Source: DATJHM01 sp035493895 (GTDB lineage Bacteria; Chloroflexota; Ktedonobacteria; Ktedonobacterales; Ktedonobacteraceae). Taken from it: DNA of 18,711 nt. The notes under the pieces were generated by a model. That model searched no databases. It was not told where the DNA came from and saw nothing but the letters and a program-made list of their open reading frames with translations. Positions 1 through 8,049 of this stretch are shown here, one piece after another. The DNA is taken from contig DATJHM010000069.1 of NCBI GenBank assembly GCA_035493895.1, positions 1-18,711 on the forward strand. Reading direction: 5' to 3'. The translations under genes were made by a program, and so were the position numbers. Each line of letters starts with the position of its first letter. The stretch's first letter is position 1.

Positions 1-602
1 AATATACCGCTACCAGACACCACTCCATCAATGCCAAGAGCAGCGATGTCTGCGATGTTCTGAATTTTTACCCCGCCATCTACAATAACCTGGACGTGAT
101 GCAATTTCATGCGTCTCAGCATCTGTACAAGTTTTCCCGCCTTTGCCAGACAGGAGTCAATGAGCGGCATACCAATAGATCCAGGCGGGATAGTCATAAT
201 TACGACCTGGTCTAGCTCTGGTAATATTTCGTCGAGCACAGAAAGTGGTGTCGATGGATTTAACGCAACACCTGCACGTACATTATGGCGTTTCATCATT
301 GAAATACAACGATATAAGTCGGTAGCCGCTTCTATGTGGACGGTAAGAAGATGACAGTTGGCGGCAAAAAACTCATCCATGTGCTCCAAAGGGCGGGAAC
401 TCATTAAATGTACCTCGATAGGAAGCTTGCTAAAATGATGCAATTTTGTCACAATACTTGCACCAAAGCTGAATCCCGGTACAAAATATCCATCCATCAC
501 ATCTACATGTAACCAATCCGCTCTACCACGCTCAATCATCCTGATTTGATCACCCAGGTGGAGCAAATCCGCAGCCATGATAGAAGGGCCCACGCGTAAC
601 AT
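1..602 (-). CDS. Ribulose-phosphate 3-epimerase family protein (3' end beyond window)
   Basis: About 200 codons read without a stop from ATG at 602 to the left edge, so only the C-terminal end is missing. The start has a good ribosome site (CAGGAG, 8 bases before ATG). The protein matches the TIM-barrel epimerases that interconvert ribulose 5-phosphate and xylulose 5-phosphate (Rpe) or allulose 6-phosphate and fructose 6-phosphate (AlsE). Visible are the PSIMAAD start at residues 6-12, HVDVMDG at 32-38 (metal-binding His32 and catalytic Asp34), EVHLM with His65, ALNPSTPL, and VDGG with the second catalytic Asp at about 175. The phosphate-binding loop, usually NPGFGGQ after MTV, reads PPGSIGM at 139-145, so substrate or affinity may differ from housekeeping Rpe. 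It is last in the sugar operon, 179 bases after the ABC ATPase. The family call is firm; the exact substrate is open. Confidence 0.87.
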   Translation of the reverse strand, partial: MLRVGPSIMAADLLHLGDQIRMIERGRADWLHVDVMDGYFVPGFSFGASIVTKLHHFSKLPIEVHLMSSRPLEHMDEFFAANCHLLTVHIEAATDLYRCISMMKRHNVRAGVALNPSTPLSVLDEILPELDQVVIMTIPPGSIGMPLIDSCLAKAGKLVQMLRRMKLHHVQVIVDGGVKIQNIADIAALGIDGVVSGSGI

Positions 603-728
603 GTTTCTTACTCCTGTTGTTCTAGAAATAGCTTAATGCCTGATAAAAAGTTGCTCAAAGCATACCCTTTCTAATCGAGCTGGTAGAGTTTTCACGAAGG
701 ATTCGCTGCTGCATGCCAGGAAATGGCC

Positions 729-766
729 GTGAGCAAAGAGCAGTCATAAGACAGTACTCTGCTCAC
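729..766 (-). other. Intercistronic stem-loop between ABC ATPase and epimerase genes
   Basis: A 17-pair imperfect inverted repeat (three mismatches, ATAA loop) starts with GTGAGCA and ends with TGCTCAC. It lies in the 179-base gap between two same-strand genes. No T-tract follows on the minus strand, so it is not a classical terminator. Inference: it may stabilise or separate the mRNA of the transport genes from that of the epimerase. Confidence 0.5.
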
Positions 767-781
767 AACCCACTTCATTCC

Positions 782-2341
782 TCACGCTGTTACCGGATCC
801 GTCCACACTAACTCGCGCAATCTGGCAACATCAAGTTCATCAATCTTGTAGACAGTGCCATCGCACTGCCCACGATGAAAGATCACCGCCTCGTCACACA
901 GATCTAGTATCTCCTCTTCCTCACTCGATACAACAATTACGGCAAGGTTTCTCTCGGCTACCAGACTGCGCACAATCTGGTAAATCTCGCGTTTTGCCCC
1001 GATATCGACTCCCTTCGTGGGCTCATCAAGAAGCATCAGGAGAGGATTTTCCAGCATCAGACGCCCGAATATTGCTTTCTGCTGGTTGCCACCAGAAAGT
1101 GACGTTATCGGCGCTTCCAGTGAACCATGAATGTTGAGCTGCTGTAGCACATTGGTGACCGTCTCCTGCAATTGTCCGCGACGCAGGATGCCAAAGTTAC
1201 TGAAACGATTGAGCACGGGGAGCGAAGCGTTGATAATCGCGTTCATCTGAGGAACAAAACCATCTCGCTTACGCTCCTCAGAGAGATAGCCAACTCTGGA
1301 CCGGATCGCCAAACCTGGATTCGCTGGTTGGTAGGGCTTCCCCAATAGCTCAACACGCTCAGCCGTAAACTGCTCAAGTCCGGCCAGGCAACGGAGAAAG
1401 CGCGTCCGGCCCGACCCGACCAGCCCGTAGATCCCCAGGACGCTCCCAGCTCGCGCCGTCAGCGACACATCTCGTAGCGTCTTCCCAGAAAGATGCTCGA
1501 CGATAAGAGTTTCTGGCCCTTCCGAGATACTCCTGTTGGTCGAACGCTTGCTTTTATCAACAACCAGAGGTCGTGCGCTAGCAGTAATACCTGAAGCAAC
1601 GTGCTTCCCATTATCAGGTGTCGTGCCAACGATAGCACCAATCACATCCTCTTGCTGTATCTCATTGATAGGAGCATCAAACACCACCTGACCATCGGCG
1701 AGAGCAGTCACGCGATCAGCGACCGCAAAAATCTCGCCGAGCTTGTGATCGATCAGCAGCACGCCCAGATTCTGTTCTCTCACCAGGCGTTGTACGAGAG
1801 CCAGAAGTTGCTCAATTTGTCGAGCTTCCAGCGCCGTGGTCGGCTCATCCAATAGCAGATAACGTGCATTCCGGTGTACAGCAGTCACCACCTCAATCAT
1901 CTGACGCTGGGCGACCGGCAGGTCACCCAGCCGCTGGTTGGGGTCAGCAGCGATACTGTATTCCCGGAGCAAGTTTGAAGCTTCACGCTCCATAGCTGCC
2001 CTGCGCAAGCGCCCTATGCTTGTCATCTCAGCACCCAGAAACATATTCTCGGCAACTGTCAGATTCTCAATCAGAGACAACTCCTGATAGACAGCCGCAA
2101 TTCCCTTGCTCAATGCCACCGTTGGACTCGAAAGCGTTACCGGCTGTCCATCGAGGAGTAACTCTCCGGCGTCTGGCTGGCCTGCCCCAGCCAGAATCCT
2201 GAGAAATGTCGACTTACCAGCACCATTATGACCAACCAGGCCGTGCACCTCGCCCCGCTGCAATGTGAACGATATATCGTTCAGCACTACGTTCTGGCCG
2301 TAGCGCCTGGCAATATGTTGTGCGGAAAGTGACGAGACCAT
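782..2341 (-). CDS. Sugar ABC transporter ATP-binding protein, two fused ABC domains (RbsA/XylG/MglA type)
   Basis: This 519-residue protein has the length and layout of the CUT2-class sugar ATPases, in which one polypeptide carries both nucleotide-binding domains and energises the membrane permease from the cytoplasm. Domain 1 has Walker A GHNGAGKST (about 37-45), a Q-loop AVYQE, a degenerate signature LPVAQRQM and Walker B YLLLDEPTTAL. Domain 2, after a linker at about 245-280, has the degenerate Walker A GLVGSGRTR, a good signature LSGGNQQK and Walker B LLMLLDEPTKGVD. One canonical and one degenerate nucleotide site is normal for this class. ATG at 2341 is preceded by AAGGA about 11 bases upstream. 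It lies 33 bases after the binding-protein gene and belongs to the same operon. The sugar cannot be named from the ATPase. Confidence 0.95.
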   Translation of the reverse strand: MVSSLSAQHIARRYGQNVVLNDISFTLQRGEVHGLVGHNGAGKSTFLRILAGAGQPDAGELLLDGQPVTLSSPTVALSKGIAAVYQELSLIENLTVAENMFLGAEMTSIGRLRRAAMEREASNLLREYSIAADPNQRLGDLPVAQRQMIEVVTAVHRNARYLLLDEPTTALEARQIEQLLALVQRLVREQNLGVLLIDHKLGEIFAVADRVTALADGQVVFDAPINEIQQEDVIGAIVGTTPDNGKHVASGITASARPLVVDKSKRSTNRSISEGPETLIVEHLSGKTLRDVSLTARAGSVLGIYGLVGSGRTRFLRCLAGLEQFTAERVELLGKPYQPANPGLAIRSRVGYLSEERKRDGFVPQMNAIINASLPVLNRFSNFGILRRGQLQETVTNVLQQLNIHGSLEAPITSLSGGNQQKAIFGRLMLENPLLMLLDEPTKGVDIGAKREIYQIVRSLVAERNLAVIVVSSEEEEILDLCDEAVIFHRGQCDGTVYKIDELDVARLRELVWTDPVTA

Positions 2342-2374
2342 TATTATCTACTTCCTTCCCTCTTCATGGGTTCC

Positions 2375-3385
2375 TTAGCCAACTTCACCAGCGCCGGGCT
2401 TCTGACCTTCGCTAAATACCTTCACTGGTTGTAGGATCTGTGATGAGAGCTTTTTCCCTTTTATATACTGCGCTATGTTCTGTGTCATAGTCTGAGCATA
2501 TTGCGCTGGCTCTTGCGCTGCACATCCTCGATAGAGAGTAGTATCCAATTGCGTATTCGCAGCACAGAAACCATAGAGGGAAATCTTACCAACCTTGTTG
2601 AGCTGCTTGATAGCCTGGATCGCGCCAGTTACGCCAGGACCGGTATCAGCGAAGATCACGTTCATATCCGGGTTCCCCTGAATCAAATCGGTAGTCACCT
2701 GGAGGCTCACGTTCGGATCAACCTGGCTATTCACGGTCGGAAGCGCTTTTGCGTTAGGGTCATGGGATGTCAGATAATCCTTGAAACCCTGGTCACGCTC
2801 ATTGGTTGGGATCTGATCCGGGTCGCCAACGATGCCCGCGACGATTTTTGAGGAATTGCCCAGATCATGGAGGACCGCCTGAGCCATAACTGTGCCACCC
2901 TCAATCTGGTCAGGGCCAACATATTGCACGATTGAGGCGTTCTGCTGCTTCAGTGTAGCTGTAGAGATAATGATATTGACAACGAAGACAGGAATGCCAG
3001 CATGGTTGAGCGCAGCCACATCCGCTGCTCCAGGTCCGGAGTTCACAGGATTGAAAGCGACAGCGCATACGCCCTGCTGGATAAAGGAGTCGATTTGCGA
3101 AAGCTGGGTGGAGTCACTATCATTGGCAATCGCCATATTGACCTTGAAACCCGCTTTCTGTCCGTTGTCAAGAAAACTCTGGCGCATCGCGATGTAGTAG
3201 GGATTGACAGTATTGGGTAAGGCCACGCCAAGAGTTGGTTGCGATGTTTTACAATTAGCCGGTAATGAGGTACCACCACTACTGCTCGCACTTTTATTAG
3301 AGCTGGTCGTTGTTATTGCCGAACAACCGGTAACCAGGGCAACAACAGCTACTAACGAGGCAAGCGATAAAAATCGACGGAACAT
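2375..3385 (-). CDS. Sugar ABC transporter substrate-binding lipoprotein (periplasmic-binding-protein-like, Peripla_BP_4)
   Basis: This 336-residue protein captures the sugar outside the membrane and delivers it to the permease. The N-terminus is a lipoprotein signal: basic MFRR, a hydrophobic stretch, then the lipobox LVTGC with the lipidated Cys at about 21, followed by a Ser/Thr-rich tether to about 43. The mature part has the type I binding-protein pattern: TLGVALPNTVNPYYIAM at the first strand, then FIQQGVCAVAFNPVN, the strand-loop GIVGDP, and DMNVIFADTGPGVTGA. ATG at 3385 has a strong site (GGAGGT, 9 bases upstream). It sits between the permease and ATPase genes, 72 and 33 bases away. 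Lipid anchoring fits a cell with no outer membrane. The ligand is unknown; ribose- or xylose-type sugars are typical for this family. Confidence 0.93.
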   Translation of the reverse strand: MFRRFLSLASLVAVVALVTGCSAITTTSSNKSASSSGGTSLPANCKTSQPTLGVALPNTVNPYYIAMRQSFLDNGQKAGFKVNMAIANDSDSTQLSQIDSFIQQGVCAVAFNPVNSGPGAADVAALNHAGIPVFVVNIIISTATLKQQNASIVQYVGPDQIEGGTVMAQAVLHDLGNSSKIVAGIVGDPDQIPTNERDQGFKDYLTSHDPNAKALPTVNSQVDPNVSLQVTTDLIQGNPDMNVIFADTGPGVTGAIQAIKQLNKVGKISLYGFCAANTQLDTTLYRGCAAQEPAQYAQTMTQNIAQYIKGKKLSSQILQPVKVFSEGQKPGAGEVG

Positions 3386-3457
3386 TACAAATATACCTCC
3401 ATACCTCTTTGATTGAGAGGCTGCTAAATAGCTTTTTGACAGGCAAAAACAGCAATG

Positions 3458-4531
3458 TTATTGCTCTGCATTACTCGAAGTGAGGGGTTCTCTCACTCTT
3501 TCGGTTTCGCTGGCGGGGAGCGGCTCCCCCACCTTCGTTGCGGATGGACTGGTCCATAAACGCGAGAACAAGGAGCCCACGCTTTGTCCAGCAAGACGGC
3601 GTCGATAGGTATCGAGTGTAACGCCTGCGAGAATAATGACGCCGATAACCAGTGGCTGCCAATAACTGCTGACATTCATGACATTCATACCGTCACTGAC
3701 GCTGGCAACCAGCACTGCGCCGATCATGGCCCCCAGTACCGTGCCACTGCCACCAAAGAGGCTGACTCCACCAACCACTGCTGCGGCTATTGAGAAAAAG
3801 AGCTCATTCCCAAGGCCGGTTGCAGGAAAACCAACCATCAGACGGGAAGTGGAGATCAGGCCACCAAAGGCGGCACAGAGCCCACTCAGTGCGTACACAA
3901 CAATCACGGTACGCCCAACACTGATACCGGCTAACCGAGCTGCATCGCTGTTACCACCAACCGCATAGATGTGGACACCAAGCCGTGTCCAGACAAGCAT
4001 CAACCCGGCTATTACGGCCACCACCAACAGCAGCACAACAGGGATGGGGATACCGAACAATAACCCCTGACCAACGAGCGCGAAATTGGGATCAACCACC
4101 GCAATAGAGTTGGCTCCAGTGATAATCAAAGGAATCGAGGATGCAACTCCCATCGTCGAGAAGGTGGCAATAAAGGCTGGGACACGCACAAAGTGGATGA
4201 GTGCACCATTAATAACCCCCAATAGCATGCCCACCGCGAGCGTGAGCAGAGCAGCAATCGGCCAACTAAGACCCATTTGCATGAGCAGGGCTACAAGAAC
4301 ACCTGTCATGGCAACATTAGCACCGGTTGACAGATCGATACCGCCCGTAAGAAGCACAAAAGTCTGGCCCAAAGCCAGGAATGCAATTACAGAGCCGTTG
4401 AGCAGCAGAGTAAAACTATTTGAAACGGTACGAAATGGTGCCGATAGCAGACCCATTACGATGAGTACAATAACTAGCACGAGAAATATGCCAGTTTCCT
4501 CTGGAAGTCGACGTTGACGTTTACGCGTCAT
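3458..4531 (-). CDS. Sugar ABC transporter permease (RbsC/XylH type, BPD_transp_2)
   Basis: This 357-residue polytopic membrane protein forms the sugar channel of the transporter. It has about ten hydrophobic segments between residues 15 and 325. Family hallmarks are GGIDLSTGA in the first third (GGIDLS.G in RbsC), GGNSDAARLAGI in the centre, and VVGGVSLFGGSGTVLGA near the C-terminus. The C-terminal tail of about 40 residues is charged and cytoplasmic. The start ATG at 4531 overlaps the last codons of the kinase gene by 11 bases, and the site GGAGAAG lies inside the kinase 3' end, so the two genes are translationally coupled. Confidence 0.95.
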   Translation of the reverse strand: MTRKRQRRLPEETGIFLVLVIVLIVMGLLSAPFRTVSNSFTLLLNGSVIAFLALGQTFVLLTGGIDLSTGANVAMTGVLVALLMQMGLSWPIAALLTLAVGMLLGVINGALIHFVRVPAFIATFSTMGVASSIPLIITGANSIAVVDPNFALVGQGLLFGIPIPVVLLLVVAVIAGLMLVWTRLGVHIYAVGGNSDAARLAGISVGRTVIVVYALSGLCAAFGGLISTSRLMVGFPATGLGNELFFSIAAAVVGGVSLFGGSGTVLGAMIGAVLVASVSDGMNVMNVSSYWQPLVIGVIILAGVTLDTYRRRLAGQSVGSLFSRLWTSPSATKVGEPLPASETERVREPLTSSNAEQ

Positions 4532-5963
4532 CGAGTTCTTCTCCTTTCATGATTTTTTCATAGCGATCGAGAAGCACGTCTGGCCTCTCATCACGAGGCT
4601 CAGCCGCGATATACATAGGAGGTGCCCATTGCGCCGCCTGATCTATTATCGACACATGATGGACTGCCGCTGCCGCCACGACTGCGGCACCACAGGCAGA
4701 GGCATCGGGTAGATCAGTCACATAGACTGGACGCTGGAAGATATCAGCAGCAAACTGGCGATACGCAGGGGAGGCAGCCCCCCCTCCCACCAGCAGAAGC
4801 CGACCATCCGTGCGTACGCCTACACGCTGTAGGGCTTTATACCCCTGGTACAGGCCACAAAGTACGCCTTCAAAGGCGGCACGTGCCAGTTCTCCTCGCG
4901 AGAGGTCTGAACGTATACCAGCCAGCACCCCTCGGCTGTATGGCCGATTTGGGTTGCGCTCGCCATTAAGATAAGCAAGCAGAACAGCACGATCTGGTCG
5001 TACAGGCTCCTGTAATGCGAGCTCAGCCAGTTCATGGTAATTGACGTTGAGCAGTCGACCAACCATGTCAGTCACCTGAGTCGCATTGAGTGTGCATACC
5101 AGAGGCAGAAACTGCCCGGTAGCATCCGCATTACCATCTACGGTGGCCGCCTCGTCCTTCACCGGATCAGGATGCAGAGCAAATATGGTCCCTGAAGTCC
5201 CCAGAGACATAACCACATCTCCCGGTTGAATTCCGAGTCCGAGAGCAGAGGCAGCATTGTCATGCAAACCTGACACCGGGATACCGGGTGGTAGCCCGAT
5301 TTCTGCCCCAACAGAGGGCAGTACCGTCCCTACCGGCTCACCAGGAGGTACGATATCAGGCAAGCGCGATAGCCAATCGACCGAGGGGTCGACAAAATCC
5401 AGCAAGTCTGGCTGCCATGTGGAGAGCCAGGGAGAGAAATATGCCGTACCAGAAGCCTCACTGCGTTCGGTTGCTCGCTTCCCGGTCAGCTTATAGACAA
5501 GCCAATCATGGGGTAACATGATATGACGAATGCGTGCAAACGACTCCGGCTCGTGGCGCGCCAACCATAACAGTTTGGTTATAGTGAGGGCGGCCTTCGG
5601 CACGATGCCAACTCGACGCACCCATTCTGCCGCGCCTAGCCTGGCTATCAATTCACGGGATTCAGGCGTACTCGTCGTGTCGTTCCATAACTTGGCTGGC
5701 CGAATGACCTGACCTGCACGATCGAGGATTACCAGACCATGTCCCTGGCCATCGATACTCACCGCCACTGGCTTTGTATCACGCACCTTCGACAATACCA
5801 ATCGTAACGCCTGCCACCAGGCATCTGGATGCTGCTCACTCACAGGCGCTGTGGTAGGAGGATGAGGAGCTGAGGCAGAAGCTACTAGCGTACCAGTTTC
5901 AAGATCTCTCAATACTACCGTACAAGACTGCGTAGAAGAGTCTATACCAGCAACAAGAGACAT
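4521..5963 (-). CDS. Xylulokinase-like FGGY-family carbohydrate kinase
   Basis: This 480-residue protein has the two actin-like halves of FGGY kinases, which phosphorylate ketopentoses, polyols or related sugars with ATP. The N-terminal half begins with the phosphate-loop strand LVAGIDSSTQSC, then SIDGQGHGLVILD and RPAKLWNDT, the pattern of xylulokinase (SGQMHG, LWNDTR). The catalytic base is Asp235 in HDNAASALG, followed by GDVVMSLGTSGT. The C-terminal half carries the adenosine motif LLLVGGGAASPAYRQ and DASACGAAVVAA. Length fits XylB. It starts 29 bases after the isomerase gene, with only a weak ribosome site, so coupling from upstream is likely. Xylulose is the best guess, but ribulose or another ketose is possible given the isomerase and epimerase in the operon. 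Confidence 0.88.
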   Translation of the reverse strand: MSLVAGIDSSTQSCTVVLRDLETGTLVASASAPHPPTTAPVSEQHPDAWWQALRLVLSKVRDTKPVAVSIDGQGHGLVILDRAGQVIRPAKLWNDTTSTPESRELIARLGAAEWVRRVGIVPKAALTITKLLWLARHEPESFARIRHIMLPHDWLVYKLTGKRATERSEASGTAYFSPWLSTWQPDLLDFVDPSVDWLSRLPDIVPPGEPVGTVLPSVGAEIGLPPGIPVSGLHDNAASALGLGIQPGDVVMSLGTSGTIFALHPDPVKDEAATVDGNADATGQFLPLVCTLNATQVTDMVGRLLNVNYHELAELALQEPVRPDRAVLLAYLNGERNPNRPYSRGVLAGIRSDLSRGELARAAFEGVLCGLYQGYKALQRVGVRTDGRLLLVGGGAASPAYRQFAADIFQRPVYVTDLPDASACGAAVVAAAAVHHVSIIDQAAQWAPPMYIAAEPRDERPDVLLDRYEKIMKGEELDDA

Positions 5964-5992
5964 ACTACATACACACCAATCTATGTATTTAT

Positions 5993-6667
5993 TCAGACAC
6001 CTTGATCGACATTGACCGATGATTTCCTACGAGAAGAAGACCCGTCGGGAGCTTCAAGCTGCCCAACCGCACCTCCAGGATGCGTGTATAACACGTCACG
6101 CCAACTATAGGAACGCTGTTCCATCAGGGCAGCCGCGAGTGCGTCGCCCCATGCAGATACTGCCAGCGTCGATCCCATAGCAACAATGTCTCCCAGATCA
6201 CTCTCCTCCGGCAATGCTAATGTGATGGCAAGCGTTGCCAATTTCGCGAGTGGTGAGTCGGGATTGCTGGTGAGCACCAGCAGAGAAGCACCACGACCGG
6301 CTGCCCTTTCAGCCATTGTATTGACTTCTGCCGATCCACCATTCTTGGAAATTGCGATCAAAACGTCTCCCGGCTCCACAGCTCCCAGTGAACCATGAAT
6401 CGATTCACCTGGATCAAGATACAGGGCAGCTGTCCCTGTTACCGCCAACAGATGTGCCATACGACGGGCTACTGCCGCCGAGGTGCCAGCCCCACTGACC
6501 AATACTTTGCCATGACGAGATTCGATTAAATGAAGTGCGGTCAGGAAGTGGTCGTCTATTGCGTTCGCCATTGCTGCGACTGCCTGTACTTCGGCCTGAA
6601 TACGATGCCGTCCGACTTCTAACAATGGCCGGTCGTCAGGTTGCGTATCATCTCGCGCAATGCTCAT
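5993..6667 (-). CDS. SIS-domain sugar-phosphate isomerase (KdsD/GutQ/PHI-like, no CBS domains)
   Basis: This single-domain SIS protein of 224 residues should interconvert an aldose or ketose phosphate. Key stretches are VLVSGAGTSAAVARRMAHLL (phosphate-binding Ser/Thr), GDVLIAISKNGGSAEVNTM (the second SIS loop) and, near the end, HPGGAVGQ, the catalytic-histidine motif shared with arabinose-5-phosphate isomerases (HPGGALG). The CBS pair of KdsD is absent, giving a size closer to 6-phospho-3-hexuloisomerase. An ATG at 6676 has AGGAG directly abutting it; ATG at 6667 has the same AGGAG nine bases upstream, so 6667 is the better start. It is the first gene after the operator-promoter region. Substrate is inferred only: a ketose 5- or 6-phosphate made by the adjacent kinase. 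Confidence 0.85.
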   Translation of the reverse strand: MSIARDDTQPDDRPLLEVGRHRIQAEVQAVAAMANAIDDHFLTALHLIESRHGKVLVSGAGTSAAVARRMAHLLAVTGTAALYLDPGESIHGSLGAVEPGDVLIAISKNGGSAEVNTMAERAAGRGASLLVLTSNPDSPLAKLATLAITLALPEESDLGDIVAMGSTLAVSAWGDALAAALMEQRSYSWRDVLYTHPGGAVGQLEAPDGSSSRRKSSVNVDQGV

Positions 6668-6770
6668 ATATGACATCTCCTATTTTTTCCTGGCTGCTTA
6701 TAATTAGAAACATTCAGGTGTTCCTTTGCATTTACAGTAAAAGCAACCCACGAATGAAAGCAGCGCATAT

Positions 6771-6807
6771 AACTAAGATAAATGTTAAGTTAACATTTAT
6801 CTTAGTT
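6771..6807. promoter_or_regulatory. 37-base perfect palindromic operator of the sugar operon
   Basis: Two 18-base arms, AACTAAGATAAATGTTAA and its exact reverse complement, are separated by a single G. The palindrome lies between the predicted start of transcription near 6824 and the isomerase start codon at 6667, about +17 to +53, a position where a bound repressor would block elongation. The adjacent DeoR-family gene is the obvious candidate binder. As RNA it would also fold into a long hairpin in the leader. Confidence 0.75.
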
Positions 6808-6830
6808 AAAATAACATTCCCTTGCAACTA

Positions 6831-6859
6831 AGTTTAATTATCTGAACGGTGGTTGTCAA
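6831..6859 (-). promoter_or_regulatory. Predicted sigma-70-type promoter of the sugar operon
   Basis: On the minus strand a perfect -35 TTGACA (6854-6859) is followed after exactly 17 bases by TAAACT (6831-6836, four of six matches to TATAAT). Transcription would start near 6824, just upstream of the palindromic operator, and run into the isomerase gene. Confidence 0.6.
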
Positions 6860-6944
6860 GGGAGCGGTGTTAAAAAATGAGCGTTAAAACACTTATAAAT
6901 ACGCAAAATGGCTCGTTTTCAACAAAAAAACACTCAGAGAAACG

Positions 6945-6962
6945 ATGTTACGTTTTTAACAT
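6945..6962. promoter_or_regulatory. Second operator-like inverted repeat, ATGTTA-N6-TAACAT
   Basis: ATGTTA and TAACAT are also the inner half-sites of the 37-base palindrome, there with a 3-base spacing and here with 6. It lies about 90 bases upstream of the promoter -35. It may be an auxiliary site for the same repressor, allowing DNA looping. This is inference from matching half-sites only. Confidence 0.4.
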
Positions 6963-7091
6963 TTTATTGCGATATAAATTTCCTATGCCATCTTGTTCAT
7001 TGGAAGGAGAAAGAGCCTGTGGAACGTGGCTCTTGGCAAATCACGCGGCTCTTGGCGCAAAGGGAAGGGGGAAAAGCCTGTATGTAGACTC

Positions 7092-7895
7092 TTATAAAGA
7101 TGCAACCTTCACAGGGATATGGGCTTCATGCAATTCGTTTAATTGTGCTTCATCCACACCAGAGTCAACAATAACCAGGTCAAATTCTTGCAGATGAGCC
7201 AGACGATGCAGAGCCACCTTGCCGAGCTTACTGTGGTCAAGCAGGAGAATACGCTTGCTCGCTGATGCTAACATTGCGCGCTTCACCTTCACAATTTCCT
7301 GCTCCTGGTGATAAATCACGCAATTTGAAACTGCCGAGGCTGACATAAAAAGAACATTGGCATGTAAAGCTGCAACCGCCTGTTCGCAGATAATCCCTGC
7401 AAAAGCGTCGTGATGGGGAAAGAATTCGCCGCCAAGCGAGATCAGATCGATACCCTTTACCTTGCTTAACTCTTGAACTATTGTCAGGCAATTCGTAATT
7501 ACTGTCAGTGGGATCATACGGGGGAGACACCTGCTCAGGGCCAGTATAGTTGTAGAAGCATCCAATAAAACGGCCTGACCGGGTTCTACGCAGGATAGCG
7601 CTACTTCGGCAATTGCTTCCTTTTCTTTGATCGCAGTGTTCAATCGATAGCGCACGTCGCTCTCAAACAGGCTTGAGGGTAGCACAGTGGCACCACCCCG
7701 TACTTTGCGCAGGATTCCCAGAGCCTCTAGCTCATCAAGGTCACGATGAACCGTCATAAGGCTCACGTTAAAGAGATCCGCAAGCTCCTGGACACGTACA
7801 AATGACTGCTGCAAGATATAATCAGCAATCTGCTCCTGGCGCTGAGCTCTACTATTGAAATATTCTCCTTGCGGAAGATCAAGAGAATCTGCCAT
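7092..7895 (-). CDS. DeoR-family transcriptional regulator of sugar metabolism
   Basis: This 267-residue protein has the standard DeoR layout. The N-terminal winged helix-turn-helix (about 17-73) contains RQEQIADYILQ, VQELADLFNVSLMTVHRDL and the wing GILRKVRGGATV. The C-terminal ISOCOT-fold sensor (about 90-255) contains KEAIAEVALSCVEPGQAVLLDAST and ends with VIVDSGVDEAQLNEL; it normally binds a phosphorylated sugar intermediate, which releases DNA. The DeoR-typical D-x-S/T phosphosugar motif is seen as LLDASTT. ATG at 7895 has GGAG six bases upstream. It precedes the sugar operon on the same strand across the palindrome-bearing gap, so it most likely represses that operon until a sugar phosphate accumulates. 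Confidence 0.92.
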   Translation of the reverse strand: MADSLDLPQGEYFNSRAQRQEQIADYILQQSFVRVQELADLFNVSLMTVHRDLDELEALGILRKVRGGATVLPSSLFESDVRYRLNTAIKEKEAIAEVALSCVEPGQAVLLDASTTILALSRCLPRMIPLTVITNCLTIVQELSKVKGIDLISLGGEFFPHHDAFAGIICEQAVAALHANVLFMSASAVSNCVIYHQEQEIVKVKRAMLASASKRILLLDHSKLGKVALHRLAHLQEFDLVIVDSGVDEAQLNELHEAHIPVKVASL

Positions 7896-8028
7896 TAACG
7901 ACTCCGATATAACGAAGGCTATCCGGCCTTTTTGTTTCTACTACTATTTACTACCTGCTCATTTGTTGCCATGAAAATAACGACAAGTATGAAGCAGTAC
8001 CAACAATCATAAACGACCTTTCAGGAGA

Positions 8029-8049
8029 CCCCGCGCCTTCAGGCCGGGG
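8029..8049 (+). repeat. GC hairpin 1 (TnpB-tail hairpin), 5+3 pairs with one bulge and TTCA loop
   Basis: CCCCG, bulged C, GCC, loop TTCA, GGC, CGGGG. It overlaps the readable TnpB tail codons. It has the same plan as the hairpin at 8381-8401. Confidence 0.8.

Larger units (their letters stand above)
6668..7091. promoter_or_regulatory. 424-base regulatory gap between deoR-type gene and sugar operon
   Basis: This gap holds the operon promoter (6831-6859), the 37-base palindrome (6771-6807), a second inverted repeat (6945-6962), a GTTAAAA direct repeat at 6869 and 6883, and a repeated GGCTCTTGGC at 7028 and 7048. A 7-pair hairpin at 7011-7034 follows the regulator gene; read on the minus strand it ends in a weak TCTCCTT run and could act as a poor terminator. 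No gene is seen in it. Confidence 0.6.

Noticed and set aside
6535..6831. A 98-codon plus-strand frame across the isomerase start and the operator.
   Set aside because: It is antisense to the isomerase gene and runs through the palindrome; shadow frame.
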